This document shows positions 32,236 through 41,091 of a DNA stretch of 64,000 nt, piece after piece; position 1 is the stretch's first letter; each line of letters begins with the position of its first letter. The notes under the pieces were generated by a model. The model did not search any database and had not been told where the DNA came from. It saw nothing but the letters and a program-made list of their open reading frames with translations. The position numbers and the translations under genes were made by a program. The DNA comes from CAZIUL01 sp964542475 (GTDB taxonomy: Bacteria > Planctomycetota > B15-G4 > CAYZWU01). The DNA lies in NCBI GenBank assembly GCA_964542475.1, contig CAZIUL010000006.1, positions 1 through 64,000 on the forward strand, given 5' to 3'.

Positions 32236-34749
32236 ATGATCACCATCCGTAAACTGATGCCGGTTCGGCTGCTGGCTGCTGTTGTTTTCACATGGGTCGC
32301 GCTTGGGGGGGTGGCTTTTGTCTCTCCTGAAGCCCAAGCAATGAATGCGCAGGCACAGGAAAAAGAAAAGCCCAAGGTCATCCTTCTCGGATTCGATGGG
32401 GTGGACTTCGGCCTGGCCAGCCGTTTCATGGAGGAGGGGCACCTGCCAAACCTGAAGTCGTTGAAGGAAAGCGGAACTTTCACACCGCTCAAAACATCCA
32501 ATCCGGCGCAGTCGCCTGTGGCGTGGGCTTCGATAGTCACAGGGCTGAACCCAGGGAAGACGAACATTGGAGGCTTCATCAAGAGGGGCTTCGGGAAGAG
32601 CAACATAATACCGCAACTGGCCACAATCGAGGACAGGCACAATAATGATGTACACACGATATCTTATTCGGATGTGTCCTGGCTCAACCACGAATCGAAA
32701 TGGAGGTGGATCAGCATCTTTGCCGCTGCTTTTCTTATCATAGGTGTTCTGATCCTCAAGCTGCTGCTTCGGCTGCGGGTGATCGTCAGCCTCTTCGGCG
32801 GCATCGTGCTCGGGGGGGTTGCCTGTTATTTCGGAATAAGCTTTTTCGACAACATTCCCGAGAATGTTCCCTTCCCATACAACCTGCAGCAGGGAGACAG
32901 TTTTTGGGAGATCCTGTCCCAAAACGATATCAAAACCGTGGGCTTATATGCTCCTGGAGCTTATCCCGTGGTTGCTGATGAGAACGCTGATATTCTCGGG
33001 GGGTTGGGCGTGCCTGACATCAACGGAGGCCCGGGTACCTGGTACATATATTCTAGTGAGGCCCTGGTTTTCTTCGACATGGATACCAACACGGGCGGCA
33101 AGGTCGTACGCCTGGACGAGGAGGCGGACGGGAGGCTTTACGGAAAGCTGTTCGGGCCTACTAACTTTTTCAGGATCGAACAGTTCGAAAGCCAGATCGA
33201 ATCGTTGAAGAAGCGCAAAGACAGCGCAAAGCTGACCGTTGAAGAAAGAGAGGAGATCAGCGCGGCGCTCGATCGAAAAGAGAACGAGTACGACGGCTGG
33301 AAAAGCGAAGCCGATACGAAGAAAGCAACCGTTGAGTTCTTCGTAACACCTGATTTCGAAGAGAAGGAGGCTGTGTTCGAGCTGGAGGGCCAGAAGCAAA
33401 AGATCAAGGAAGGGGAGTGGAGCGAAAAATGGTTCCGCGTCAAGTTCAGGCTTTCCGACTTTCTCAGGATTCCGGCGCTTGTTCGTCTCAGGCTGATCAA
33501 ATGCTCAGACGAAGAGGTTCGGTTTTTTGTGCCGGCCATCGACATCAGCCCTGAGTCCCCGCCTCCGTACCTGAGGATCAGCTCTCCGGCCGAGTACTGC
33601 TCATGCATTGCGGACAAACTCGGGCCATACGAGACGGTCGGCTGGTCCTGTATCACGCACGGGCTCAAAGACGAGGAGATCAGCGAACAGGTATTCATGG
33701 AGGACGTGGAGTTCACAATGAATAGCAGGCGCAACCTCATGAGAAACCAGCTCGCGCGCAGCGACTGGGACATGTTCCTCGAGATTTTTTACACGACCGA
33801 CCGGGTGCAGCACATGATGTACAGGCTCTTCGATCCGGAGCATCCTCAGTTCGACGATCAGCTTGCCAAAAAGACTATCCCGTTTTTCGACCGCAACATC
33901 ATGCTGAAGGACAGCATCCTCGAGGTTTACAAGGAGATGGACAGCACAGTGGGTGAGGTGCTCGACCGCATCAAGCATGAAAATCATGGGGGGAGAGAGA
34001 CCGTTCTGATGATCGTGAGCGATCACGGGTTCGCGCCTTTTTATTACGGCATGGGCGTGAACAATTTTCTTATCGAAAAAGGGTTCATGACGCTTACCGC
34101 CAACTCTTCAGGAGACCCCGGGACCGTGCAGGAGATGCTGGACAGCGGCCGGGACAACTATCTTGCTTTTGTTGACTGGTCGAAGACCAGGGCTTACAGC
34201 CTCGGGCTCGGCAAGATTTTCATCAACCTTAAAGGCAGGGAACCCCAGGGGATCGTCGAACCCGGCGAGGATTACGGTTCCGTGAAGGATGATATCATCC
34301 GGGAGCTGGAAGGTTACGTGGATGTGAAGACGAACCTGGACGTGGTGAAAAAGGTGTACAAGAGGGAAGAGATATTCTCAGGCAGCTTCTGCGTGGAGGG
34401 AGACACCGAGTTCACCTTTTATGACGCTTGCGGCAACAAGTTTCAGGAGAGCCGCTACACCGAAGGCTTCGCCGACCTGTACATCGGGTTCAACCCCAAG
34501 TACCGGGTTTCGTGGCAGACAAGCCTGGGCGGAATCGAGGAGGAGGTGATCGTCCCGAACACCCAGAAATGGTCCGGAGACCATGTGGCGGTCGATCCCG
34601 AAGAAGTGCGGGGAGTCTTCTTCTGCAACAAGAAGATCAATGGCAGCAGCAACCCGTCCTTGCTGGACATCGTGCCATCGATACTGTCGCTTTTCGGAGT
34701 GGAGCCTCCGAAAAACATTGACGGCCGGGACTTTGAAGTGCGCATGTGA
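32236..34749 (+). CDS. Alkaline phosphatase superfamily phosphodiesterase with inserted transmembrane hairpin
   Basis: An 837-residue enzyme of the type I phosphodiesterase/nucleotide pyrophosphatase branch. AAGGAG lies seven bases before ATG 32236. A signal or anchor helix (about 8-30) is followed by LLGFDGVDFGL (metal Asp54) and the nucleophile region KTSNPAQSPVAWASIVTG (87-104). Two transmembrane helices (about 158-178 and 182-204) interrupt the domain. The remaining metal motifs come later: IVSDHGFAPF (about 593-602) and WSGDH (near 780). The superfamily cleaves phosphodiesters or transfers phospho-groups; the substrate here is unknown, lipid headgroups being a natural guess for a membrane enzyme. 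It is followed 130 bases later by lon. Confidence 0.82.
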   Translation: MITIRKLMPVRLLAAVVFTWVALGGVAFVSPEAQAMNAQAQEKEKPKVILLGFDGVDFGLASRFMEEGHLPNLKSLKESGTFTPLKTSNPAQSPVAWASIVTGLNPGKTNIGGFIKRGFGKSNIIPQLATIEDRHNNDVHTISYSDVSWLNHESKWRWISIFAAAFLIIGVLILKLLLRLRVIVSLFGGIVLGGVACYFGISFFDNIPENVPFPYNLQQGDSFWEILSQNDIKTVGLYAPGAYPVVADENADILGGLGVPDINGGPGTWYIYSSEALVFFDMDTNTGGKVVRLDEEADGRLYGKLFGPTNFFRIEQFESQIESLKKRKDSAKLTVEEREEISAALDRKENEYDGWKSEADTKKATVEFFVTPDFEEKEAVFELEGQKQKIKEGEWSEKWFRVKFRLSDFLRIPALVRLRLIKCSDEEVRFFVPAIDISPESPPPYLRISSPAEYCSCIADKLGPYETVGWSCITHGLKDEEISEQVFMEDVEFTMNSRRNLMRNQLARSDWDMFLEIFYTTDRVQHMMYRLFDPEHPQFDDQLAKKTIPFFDRNIMLKDSILEVYKEMDSTVGEVLDRIKHENHGGRETVLMIVSDHGFAPFYYGMGVNNFLIEKGFMTLTANSSGDPGTVQEMLDSGRDNYLAFVDWSKTRAYSLGLGKIFINLKGREPQGIVEPGEDYGSVKDDIIRELEGYVDVKTNLDVVKKVYKREEIFSGSFCVEGDTEFTFYDACGNKFQESRYTEGFADLYIGFNPKYRVSWQTSLGGIEEEVIVPNTQKWSGDHVAVDPEEVRGVFFCNKKINGSSNPSLLDIVPSILSLFGVEPPKNIDGRDFEVRM

Positions 34750-34880
34750 TGTACTTTCATGAGATGCGGCGCTCAGGGTGCGGCCGGATCGGTTGGAGAG
34801 TTTTCCATCCCGGAAAATGCCCGTAAACTGTTGGGACCGGGGTTCGGTAACACCCCGAATAATTCAGGTGCTGGTCTAAT

Positions 34881-37481
34881 ATGAGTGCAAAGCGAAAGAA
34901 AGACACAGAGCAAGAATCCGTGGACAATGACCGTCCGGATCCGGATCCTGATGACAACGGGTCCGTGGATGAAGATCAACCGACCCCATTGGACGACCCC
35001 GGTTCAGGCCGCTCGGAAGACGAGGAAGAAGACGTTGAAGAGTTGCCGGGCTCGCCTGGCCCGGTAGGGAGCGAGGAAGGCGGCGGCCTTTCCGATGACG
35101 ACCTGGAAGGCGAACTTTTCGATGGCATGCCAGGCATGTCACGGAAAAAGGATGAGATCGTGGCCACAGGGGATCGGTCTCCCAGGAACCTGTTCATCAT
35201 TCCCCTCAAGAATTTCGTCATTTTTCCCGGCCTGATGATGCCCATACAGCTCAGCAATCCCAAGGCCCTCAAAACACTGGAGCATGCCAAGTCCCAGTCG
35301 GACCACATAGGCGTTTGTGCACTGCGGAATCCCAACGCCGAGCCTGATGATCCGGAAGACCTCTTCGAGGTGGGGACCATGGTCAAGATCGTGAAGACGA
35401 TCAAGCTTCCCGACGATCAGATGAGCGTCCTGATCCAGGGGCAGCGGCGTTTTCGCGTGACGAAGTATTTGCGAAAGAAGCCCTATTTCATTGCGCGTGT
35501 GAGATATGTTGAAGAGAAGCTGGAAGAAGGGGACGAGGTTGTCGCGCTGACCCGCACGGTGAACGATATCGCAGAGCAGATAGTGCAAGGAAACGATCTG
35601 TTCGGTGACGAGTTCAAGATGGCTTTGGCCAACCTGGACGGCGCAAAACCTGTTGTCGATTTTGTTTCCGCCTACTTCGTGCGGGACTTCGAGGAGAGGC
35701 AGAAGCTTCTGGAGACAGACTCGATCAAAGACCGCCTGATGATGGCTGCCGAGGTTCTCACGAGAGAGCTTGACCTCCTGAGGCTCGGCAAGAAGATTCA
35801 GGACCAGCTCAAGGAGAAGATCGAAAAGTCCCAGCGGGAGTTTTTTCTCCGGGAGCAGGTCAAGGCAATCCGCGCCGAGCTGGGCGAAGGCCTGGACGAC
35901 CAGGAGATGGAGCAGGACAAGTACAAGGAGCTGATCGAGAAGTCCGGCATGCCGGAAGAGGCCCGAGAAAAAGCCGAGTCTGAGCTCGACCGGCTCATGC
36001 ACATGGCCATGGAATCGGCTGAATCAGCAGTGATCCGGAACTACCTCGACTGGCTGACATCATTGCCCTGGCAAAAGAGTGTTGAGGACAACAACGACAT
36101 CAGCAAGGCGGAGGCAACGCTGGAGCGGGATCATCACGGTCTCGACGAGGTCAAAGCGCGCATCCTTGAGTTTCTGGCAGTGCGAAAACTGAAACCGGAC
36201 CACCGCGGGTCAATCATCTGTTTTACAGGCCCCCCCGGGACCGGAAAAACCTCGCTTGGACGTTCGATCGCAAACGCGCTCGGAAGGAAGTTTTTACGGA
36301 TATCGCTCGGCGGCATCCGGGATGAGGCGGAGATCAGGGGGCATCGCAGGACCTATATCGGAGCCATGCCGGGCCGGATCATCCAGTCCATCAAGGCCGC
36401 CGGATCCAACAACCCCGTTTTCATGCTGGATGAGATCGACAAGCTCGGGGCGGATTTCAGGGGCGATCCTTCCTCGGCATTGCTAGAGGCGCTCGACCCG
36501 GAGCAGAACTTTGCTTTTTCGGATCACTACATAGAGGTGTCGTTCGATCTGTCGAATGTTCTTTTCATTGCTACTGCGAACAACCTCTCGACGATCCCGG
36601 GGGCGCTTCTGGACAGGATGGAGGTGATAGAGCTCAACGGCTACATCCAGGATGAGAAGCTCGCCATTGCGCAGCGCTACCTGATTCCCCGCCAGCTGAA
36701 GGGACACGGACTTGCCGCCTCGGATCTGAAGATAAGCAGTGGCGCTGTTAACAGGATCATTTCCGGGTACACCCGCGAAGCCGGCGTGCGCGGCCTGGAG
36801 AAGAACATCGCCAAGATTTGCAGGAAAACAGCCGCCAGGATAGCCAAGGGGGAATCCGGGAAGGAGACGGCCAAGGTTTCCAACCTGGATCGCTTTCTCG
36901 GGCCGAGCAAGTTTTTTGACGAGGTAAAAGCCCGTGTACAGGTCGCCGGTGTTGTCCCCGGCCTGGCATGGACACCGGTCGGCGGCGAGATTATCTTCAT
37001 CGAAACGCTCCGTATCGAAAGCAAGAGGCCGTCGCTCAAGCTGACCGGGCAGCTGGGCGATGTGATGTCTGAATCGGCCCAAATCGCGCTTTCCTATGTG
37101 AGGAGCAGCATCAGCCGGTTCAAGCTGGACCGCAAGATCGTTGAGAACTCCGAGATCCACATTCACATCCCGGCGGGCTCGGTTCAGAAGGACGGGCCTT
37201 CGGCCGGCATTACCATCGCTGCGTCGCTGATCTCTCTTTTCAAGGGGAAGCGGGTGCGTCCCGGCGTCGGAATGACCGGCGAGCTTACACTTTCAGGTAA
37301 GGTGCTGCCGGTTGGAGGTGTAAGGGACAAGATCATCGCATCCCGGCGAGCGCGCTTGAAGGAGATCATTTTACCTTCGATGAACAAGGGCAGCGTCGAG
37401 GAGGTTCCCGAGCACCTGAGGAAAGGTTTGACCTTTCATTTTGTTGACCGTATGTCGGAGGTCTATCAGCTGGTGTTCTGA
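34881..37481 (+). CDS. lon: ATP-dependent protease Lon with acidic N-terminal extension
   Basis: An 866-residue Lon. The first 100 residues are highly acidic and low-complexity (Asp/Glu/Pro/Gly), an extension absent from most LonA proteins. The substrate-binding domain begins at NLFIIPLKNFVIFPGLMMPI. The AAA+ module has Walker A GPPGTGKT (about 450), LGGIRDEAEIRGHRRTYIGA and LDEIDKLG. The protease domain has the Ser-Lys dyad: KDGPSAGIT (Ser near 773) and GVRDKIIASRR (Lys near 817). It degrades damaged and regulatory proteins in the cytoplasm. A downstream ATG would remove the extension, but the 34881 start is the one open in frame after the intergenic gap. Confidence 0.95.
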   Translation: MSAKRKKDTEQESVDNDRPDPDPDDNGSVDEDQPTPLDDPGSGRSEDEEEDVEELPGSPGPVGSEEGGGLSDDDLEGELFDGMPGMSRKKDEIVATGDRSPRNLFIIPLKNFVIFPGLMMPIQLSNPKALKTLEHAKSQSDHIGVCALRNPNAEPDDPEDLFEVGTMVKIVKTIKLPDDQMSVLIQGQRRFRVTKYLRKKPYFIARVRYVEEKLEEGDEVVALTRTVNDIAEQIVQGNDLFGDEFKMALANLDGAKPVVDFVSAYFVRDFEERQKLLETDSIKDRLMMAAEVLTRELDLLRLGKKIQDQLKEKIEKSQREFFLREQVKAIRAELGEGLDDQEMEQDKYKELIEKSGMPEEAREKAESELDRLMHMAMESAESAVIRNYLDWLTSLPWQKSVEDNNDISKAEATLERDHHGLDEVKARILEFLAVRKLKPDHRGSIICFTGPPGTGKTSLGRSIANALGRKFLRISLGGIRDEAEIRGHRRTYIGAMPGRIIQSIKAAGSNNPVFMLDEIDKLGADFRGDPSSALLEALDPEQNFAFSDHYIEVSFDLSNVLFIATANNLSTIPGALLDRMEVIELNGYIQDEKLAIAQRYLIPRQLKGHGLAASDLKISSGAVNRIISGYTREAGVRGLEKNIAKICRKTAARIAKGESGKETAKVSNLDRFLGPSKFFDEVKARVQVAGVVPGLAWTPVGGEIIFIETLRIESKRPSLKLTGQLGDVMSESAQIALSYVRSSISRFKLDRKIVENSEIHIHIPAGSVQKDGPSAGITIAASLISLFKGKRVRPGVGMTGELTLSGKVLPVGGVRDKIIASRRARLKEIILPSMNKGSVEEVPEHLRKGLTFHFVDRMSEVYQLVF

Positions 37482-37679
37482 CGAAAAGACCTCGCGAAAA
37501 AAAACCTATCCGGTTCTTCCGGTAGTTGTAGTGCCTGGAAGTACCGTCTCGAAGCACAAACGGAAATATAGTTGGTACATAACCGTCAAACGGAGAGCTT
37601 TTTTACCTTCCAAAGGGCATCTATTCGAGGTTGATTTTTCCCGAAGCTCCGGGACTGCAAAGACAAGGAGATCCTGATT

Positions 37680-38873
37680 ATGGCAAAGTGGGTGGTATGG
37701 ATGCTGTTGTTTTTACTGATCGGATGCTCATCCCCCAATGTACCGGATGGACAAGGGGTTGCGCAGGTACCTGATGCGAAGAACGTTGGCGAGGAGGAGA
37801 AAGCCGGAACGGATTCGTGGCGGATGAGGGATAAGGATAAAATTACCCGTGAGATGGAAAAATGCATGCGACTCTTTTTGGGCGAGGCCATTGACAGGTT
37901 TGATGATATTCACGCCCGTTATCAAGAAGAGCTTGCAGGTTTGGAGGTGCCTCCAAAGATAGAGGCGGTGGAAATGGAGCTGTCCGAGTTCTACTCTGAT
38001 CGCGAGGAGCGGTACAAAGCCAGGGTCAAGGCCATTGTGCAGCGTTTCTCGAAAGAGATGGATGAGACGCTTGGTTTTCTGAAGCCCAAGGTATGGGATA
38101 TTGCTTTTGAACTGGTGGGCTCCAAAGACTTGGGTACCGGCTATGATTCGCGTACCGGTATCGACGAGGTGGATGATAGCGCGGAGGCTACTCTTGAGCT
38201 TTTGGAGTTCAGGTCCCGTCGTGATGATATATTTGACTATGGTGAGCGCGCTGAGACCGAGCGCGTCTCCATGGACCGGATCTACAAGAACGACCTGGAA
38301 GGAGTGGGCCGGTTTTCCATCTACGCCAGCGACCCGATGAACGATTTCTTCCGCAAGAACGAGGATGCTGTTGCGGTTACCGTGGCGTTCCAGAAAAAGG
38401 GTCTGGCTCTCGAAGTACCGGTTGGATTCAGGCAGCTTGTCAGGGAGCGCATAGTACGAGGAGGGAGCACCTGTTTCGATTCTGGTTTCAAGTGGGACGA
38501 AACACTCGGAAATGTGAAGGGGAGCATGATTCTCGAAATAAGGGCTGGCATGCCTGAAGTTGTGGTTTCCAAGGTGTTCTATCCCAGGATAGACATGGAT
38601 TACCCTGATTTCGAAAAGTTCAACGATTTCACCGCGGTCAGGGACTACAAGACAGCTGCCATCGATACATCTACCGGCGAGATCCTGGAATGCGTTTCCT
38701 GGCAGTACAAGTGGAGTATTTCGCATTTCGGCAGTGTTTCTGTGGCAAAAGGCGCACCAGCCGTACGGGATGAAAATTCGGAGGTTATGAAAGCCGCCCT
38801 TTCTCAGGATGCGGAAGCGGAAGGGTCGCAGGAGCAGGAACCGAGCGAAGGGGGGGGATCTCTTTCTTCATAA
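37680..38873 (+). CDS. Lipoprotein of unknown function
   Basis: A 397-residue protein that I do not recognise. It starts MAKWVVWMLLFLLIGC, with a clear lipobox LIGC (Cys16), so it should be lipid-anchored. The mature part is charged and mixed alpha/beta, with a helical segment at about 55-130 (REMEKCMRLFLGEAIDRFDD) and a C-terminal half rich in strands ending in W-Q-Y-K-W. The last 20 residues are Glu/Ser-rich low complexity. Its final 70 bases (38804-38873) overlap the end of the convergent glycosyltransferase gene. Confidence 0.65.
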   Translation: MAKWVVWMLLFLLIGCSSPNVPDGQGVAQVPDAKNVGEEEKAGTDSWRMRDKDKITREMEKCMRLFLGEAIDRFDDIHARYQEELAGLEVPPKIEAVEMELSEFYSDREERYKARVKAIVQRFSKEMDETLGFLKPKVWDIAFELVGSKDLGTGYDSRTGIDEVDDSAEATLELLEFRSRRDDIFDYGERAETERVSMDRIYKNDLEGVGRFSIYASDPMNDFFRKNEDAVAVTVAFQKKGLALEVPVGFRQLVRERIVRGGSTCFDSGFKWDETLGNVKGSMILEIRAGMPEVVVSKVFYPRIDMDYPDFEKFNDFTAVRDYKTAAIDTSTGEILECVSWQYKWSISHFGSVSVAKGAPAVRDENSEVMKAALSQDAEAEGSQEQEPSEGGGSLSS

Positions 38874-39916
38874 AGAAGCTCGCACAAGGCTTTGTAAACA
38901 TCGTCCACATCCAGCTTTTCCATGCAGATCGGGTCATCACATCGCCTCTTGGAGCACGGGGAGCATTCAACCCCGGCGCGGGCAACCAGGCAAGGGCTGA
39001 AATACGGTCGGTATAACGCCGGATCTTTGGGCCCGAAAAGGGCTAGGCAGGGGATTCCCAGGTAGTTGGCAAGGTGCAAAGGTCCGGAATCCGCGCTTAC
39101 GTAGGCCGAACCGAGACTGATGAACGCGGCAAGGTGCAGCAGGGAGCGGCTCGGGGGTGATATTATCGCATCTCCCCCGGCGGCTTCAGCCGCCGCCTCG
39201 GCGAGTGAGCGTTCATCAGGGCCCCATGTAATGAGGGTGTCGACTCCTCTTTCAGCTTTTAAGCGTCTCGCAAGCATTCCGAACCTTTCCGGAGGCCATC
39301 GCTTGAACGCTCCGAACGCCGAGGTTCCCGGGTGCACCACTATCAATGGATTGTTGCTGCTTCGCAGCCTCAATATGCTTTTTTCTGCTTCACGGATGAG
39401 GTCGTCCGGGATATGAAGCTCTGGCCGCTTGATCCCTGTTTTCCAGCCCACGGGATCTGCAAGGCACATGTTTTTTTCGATCCTGTGCGCGTTTTGGGGA
39501 GGCGTGACATGCCCTCTTGTGAAGAGGTTGTTCAGCTCCTTCACATGTCCCCTGGAAAACCCGATTTTGTTCTTTCCCCTGGCAAGCATTGTGTGTATTC
39601 CGCTTTTCAGATTTCCCTGAAAATCGAGTATCAAGTCGTACCGGGCGCTTCTCAGCCTGCCCAGGTGTTTTGCAAGAACCAGGAGAAGCCTTGGCCATTT
39701 AAACGGATTTCTGAGGCATTTGTTGATCTCTTTTCTAGGATAAACCAACACGCGCTCGATGTCTTTTCTTTGGATAAGCAGCGAGGATGCCTTGTCTTCC
39801 ACGAGCCAGCTGATGGATGCTCCGGGATAAACCCGTTTGATTGCTTCCAGCGCAGGCAGCGTGAAGATCACATCTCCAAGAGCGGATAGCCTGACCAGCA
39901 GGATCGTATCAGTCAT
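38804..39916 (-). CDS. ADP-heptose:LPS heptosyltransferase-like (GT9)
   Basis: A 370-residue GT9 glycosyltransferase. It begins TDTILLVRLSALGDVIFTLP, the hallmark start of WaaC/WaaF proteins, with DLILDFQGNLKSG, VVHPGTSAFGAFKRWPPERF and SADSGPLHLANYLGIPCLAL as the family's donor-binding motifs. It would add heptose to the inner core of lipopolysaccharide at the cytoplasmic face. The C-terminal 25 residues (after LLYEE) are Pro/Ser/Cys-rich and overlap the neighbouring gene in antisense, so they may be non-essential read-on. It diverges from the Kdo/WaaP-type kinase gene, consistent with a shared role in core modification. Confidence 0.9.
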   Translation of the reverse strand: MTDTILLVRLSALGDVIFTLPALEAIKRVYPGASISWLVEDKASSLLIQRKDIERVLVYPRKEINKCLRNPFKWPRLLLVLAKHLGRLRSARYDLILDFQGNLKSGIHTMLARGKNKIGFSRGHVKELNNLFTRGHVTPPQNAHRIEKNMCLADPVGWKTGIKRPELHIPDDLIREAEKSILRLRSSNNPLIVVHPGTSAFGAFKRWPPERFGMLARRLKAERGVDTLITWGPDERSLAEAAAEAAGGDAIISPPSRSLLHLAAFISLGSAYVSADSGPLHLANYLGIPCLALFGPKDPALYRPYFSPCLVARAGVECSPCSKRRCDDPICMEKLDVDDVYKALCELLYEERDPPPSLGSCSCDPSASAS

Positions 39917-39969
39917 GTGTTGCCGCTTTCGATCAATATGCCGTTTCTGTGAGGCGTGTGCGCATCCTT

Positions 39970-39987
39970 ACCCGGTTCCAACCGGGT
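39970..39987. promoter_or_regulatory. Palindrome ACCCGGTT-CC-AACCGGGT
   Basis: Eight-base perfect arms lie in the 290-base gap between the divergent heptosyltransferase and kinase genes. It could be an operator serving both, or a short stem. Nothing else is recognised in the gap. Confidence 0.4.
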
Positions 39988-40206
39988 TAGGTTGCTCGCA
40001 TGTTTACCCCGGTCCGGCTTCAAGTCAAGGGGTTATTAGCTGTTGCCAAGCGCGTAGAAGCTGCTTGTGCGGCAGAAGCCGGAGGAGAAGCACGGCTGTT
40101 GACCACGGATTTAAGGTGGCCTGGTGTGACTCTTCAAAATCTGTTTGCTGTCGATTACTGTATTCCCTGATGTAAAATGCCGGGATTATCAATGGAGGAT
40201 GACGGT

Positions 40207-41070
40207 ATGGCATTGGGCACGCCCGAAGGTTATGTGATCAGGAAAAAGGGCCGTGTGTGGATTCTTGTAAGAGAGGATCTCGCGCGGAGCCTGGACGAGA
40301 TCGGAGTCTATGGCTCGTGCCGCCCTGAACGCTGGATGGGTGCGGACGGTTCGGTTTCCGGCGGGCGGACTGGGATGACGCGGATCAGGCTGCGGCATGG
40401 GCCATGTATGCTCGTGAAAGCTCTTGTCCGAGGGGGGGTGCTGAACCGTTTCAACTGCAACATACACCTTTCGGCGCGGCGCCTCATGCATGAGGCCGAG
40501 CTTTCGAGCCATCTGCATCGCAAGGGAGTCCCGGCGGTTTGCATGCTGCTCGGCCGGGCGGAGCGCTGCTCCATCTTTTTCAGAAAACTACACCTTGGCT
40601 TCGAGGAGGCCGCGGGCTCGGTCAACCTTCTCGATCTCTTGATGCGTGAAAACCGGAAAGACAAGGATGTGAGGGAAACGATGAGGAGCGCGGGGGTCTC
40701 GGTCCTTGCCATGCACAACGCCGGTGTCTATCACAACGACCTGAACCTCGGCAACCTACTGTCGGTTTCCGAAGGTTTTGAACACGGCGATGTCCGGCCT
40801 GTCAGGGTCAAGATCATCGACCTCGGTGGGTCGTATATCCGTGACCGGCTTTCGGCAAAGGCAAGGGTGTCCAACCTTGCGCGCTTGTACAGGCATGCAA
40901 AGAAAAACAGTCTGCATGACAAGATGGACCTGAGAAGCGCCTGGCTGGAATTTCTGGAAGGATACTGCGGCGGCAAACACGGAGTCCGAAGCCTTGAAGC
41001 GGACGTGGAGAGGGCGTTCAGGCGCAGCTTCGTTTTTCATCGGATTTCATGGTTTCTGCAGGGCGGTTGA
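40207..41070 (+). CDS. Kdo/WaaP-family lipopolysaccharide kinase-like protein
   Basis: A 287-residue protein kinase-fold enzyme of the KdkA/WaaP type. GGAGG lies eight bases before ATG 40207. The catalytic loop reads GVYHNDLNLGNLL (H-x-D-x(4)-N) and the metal Asp is in KIIDLGGSYI. KALVRGGVLNRFNCNIHL near residue 80 and EAELSSHLHRKGV match the glycine-poor N-lobe of these kinases. Relatives phosphorylate Kdo or heptose of the LPS core. The divergent GT9 gene supports that role, whereas the downstream operon partners (ParB-like, radical SAM) do not, so another substrate is possible. Confidence 0.78.
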   Translation: MALGTPEGYVIRKKGRVWILVREDLARSLDEIGVYGSCRPERWMGADGSVSGGRTGMTRIRLRHGPCMLVKALVRGGVLNRFNCNIHLSARRLMHEAELSSHLHRKGVPAVCMLLGRAERCSIFFRKLHLGFEEAAGSVNLLDLLMRENRKDKDVRETMRSAGVSVLAMHNAGVYHNDLNLGNLLSVSEGFEHGDVRPVRVKIIDLGGSYIRDRLSAKARVSNLARLYRHAKKNSLHDKMDLRSAWLEFLEGYCGGKHGVRSLEADVERAFRRSFVFHRISWFLQGG

Positions 41071-41091
41071 ACCGGCAGCATGGAGGGAGAA

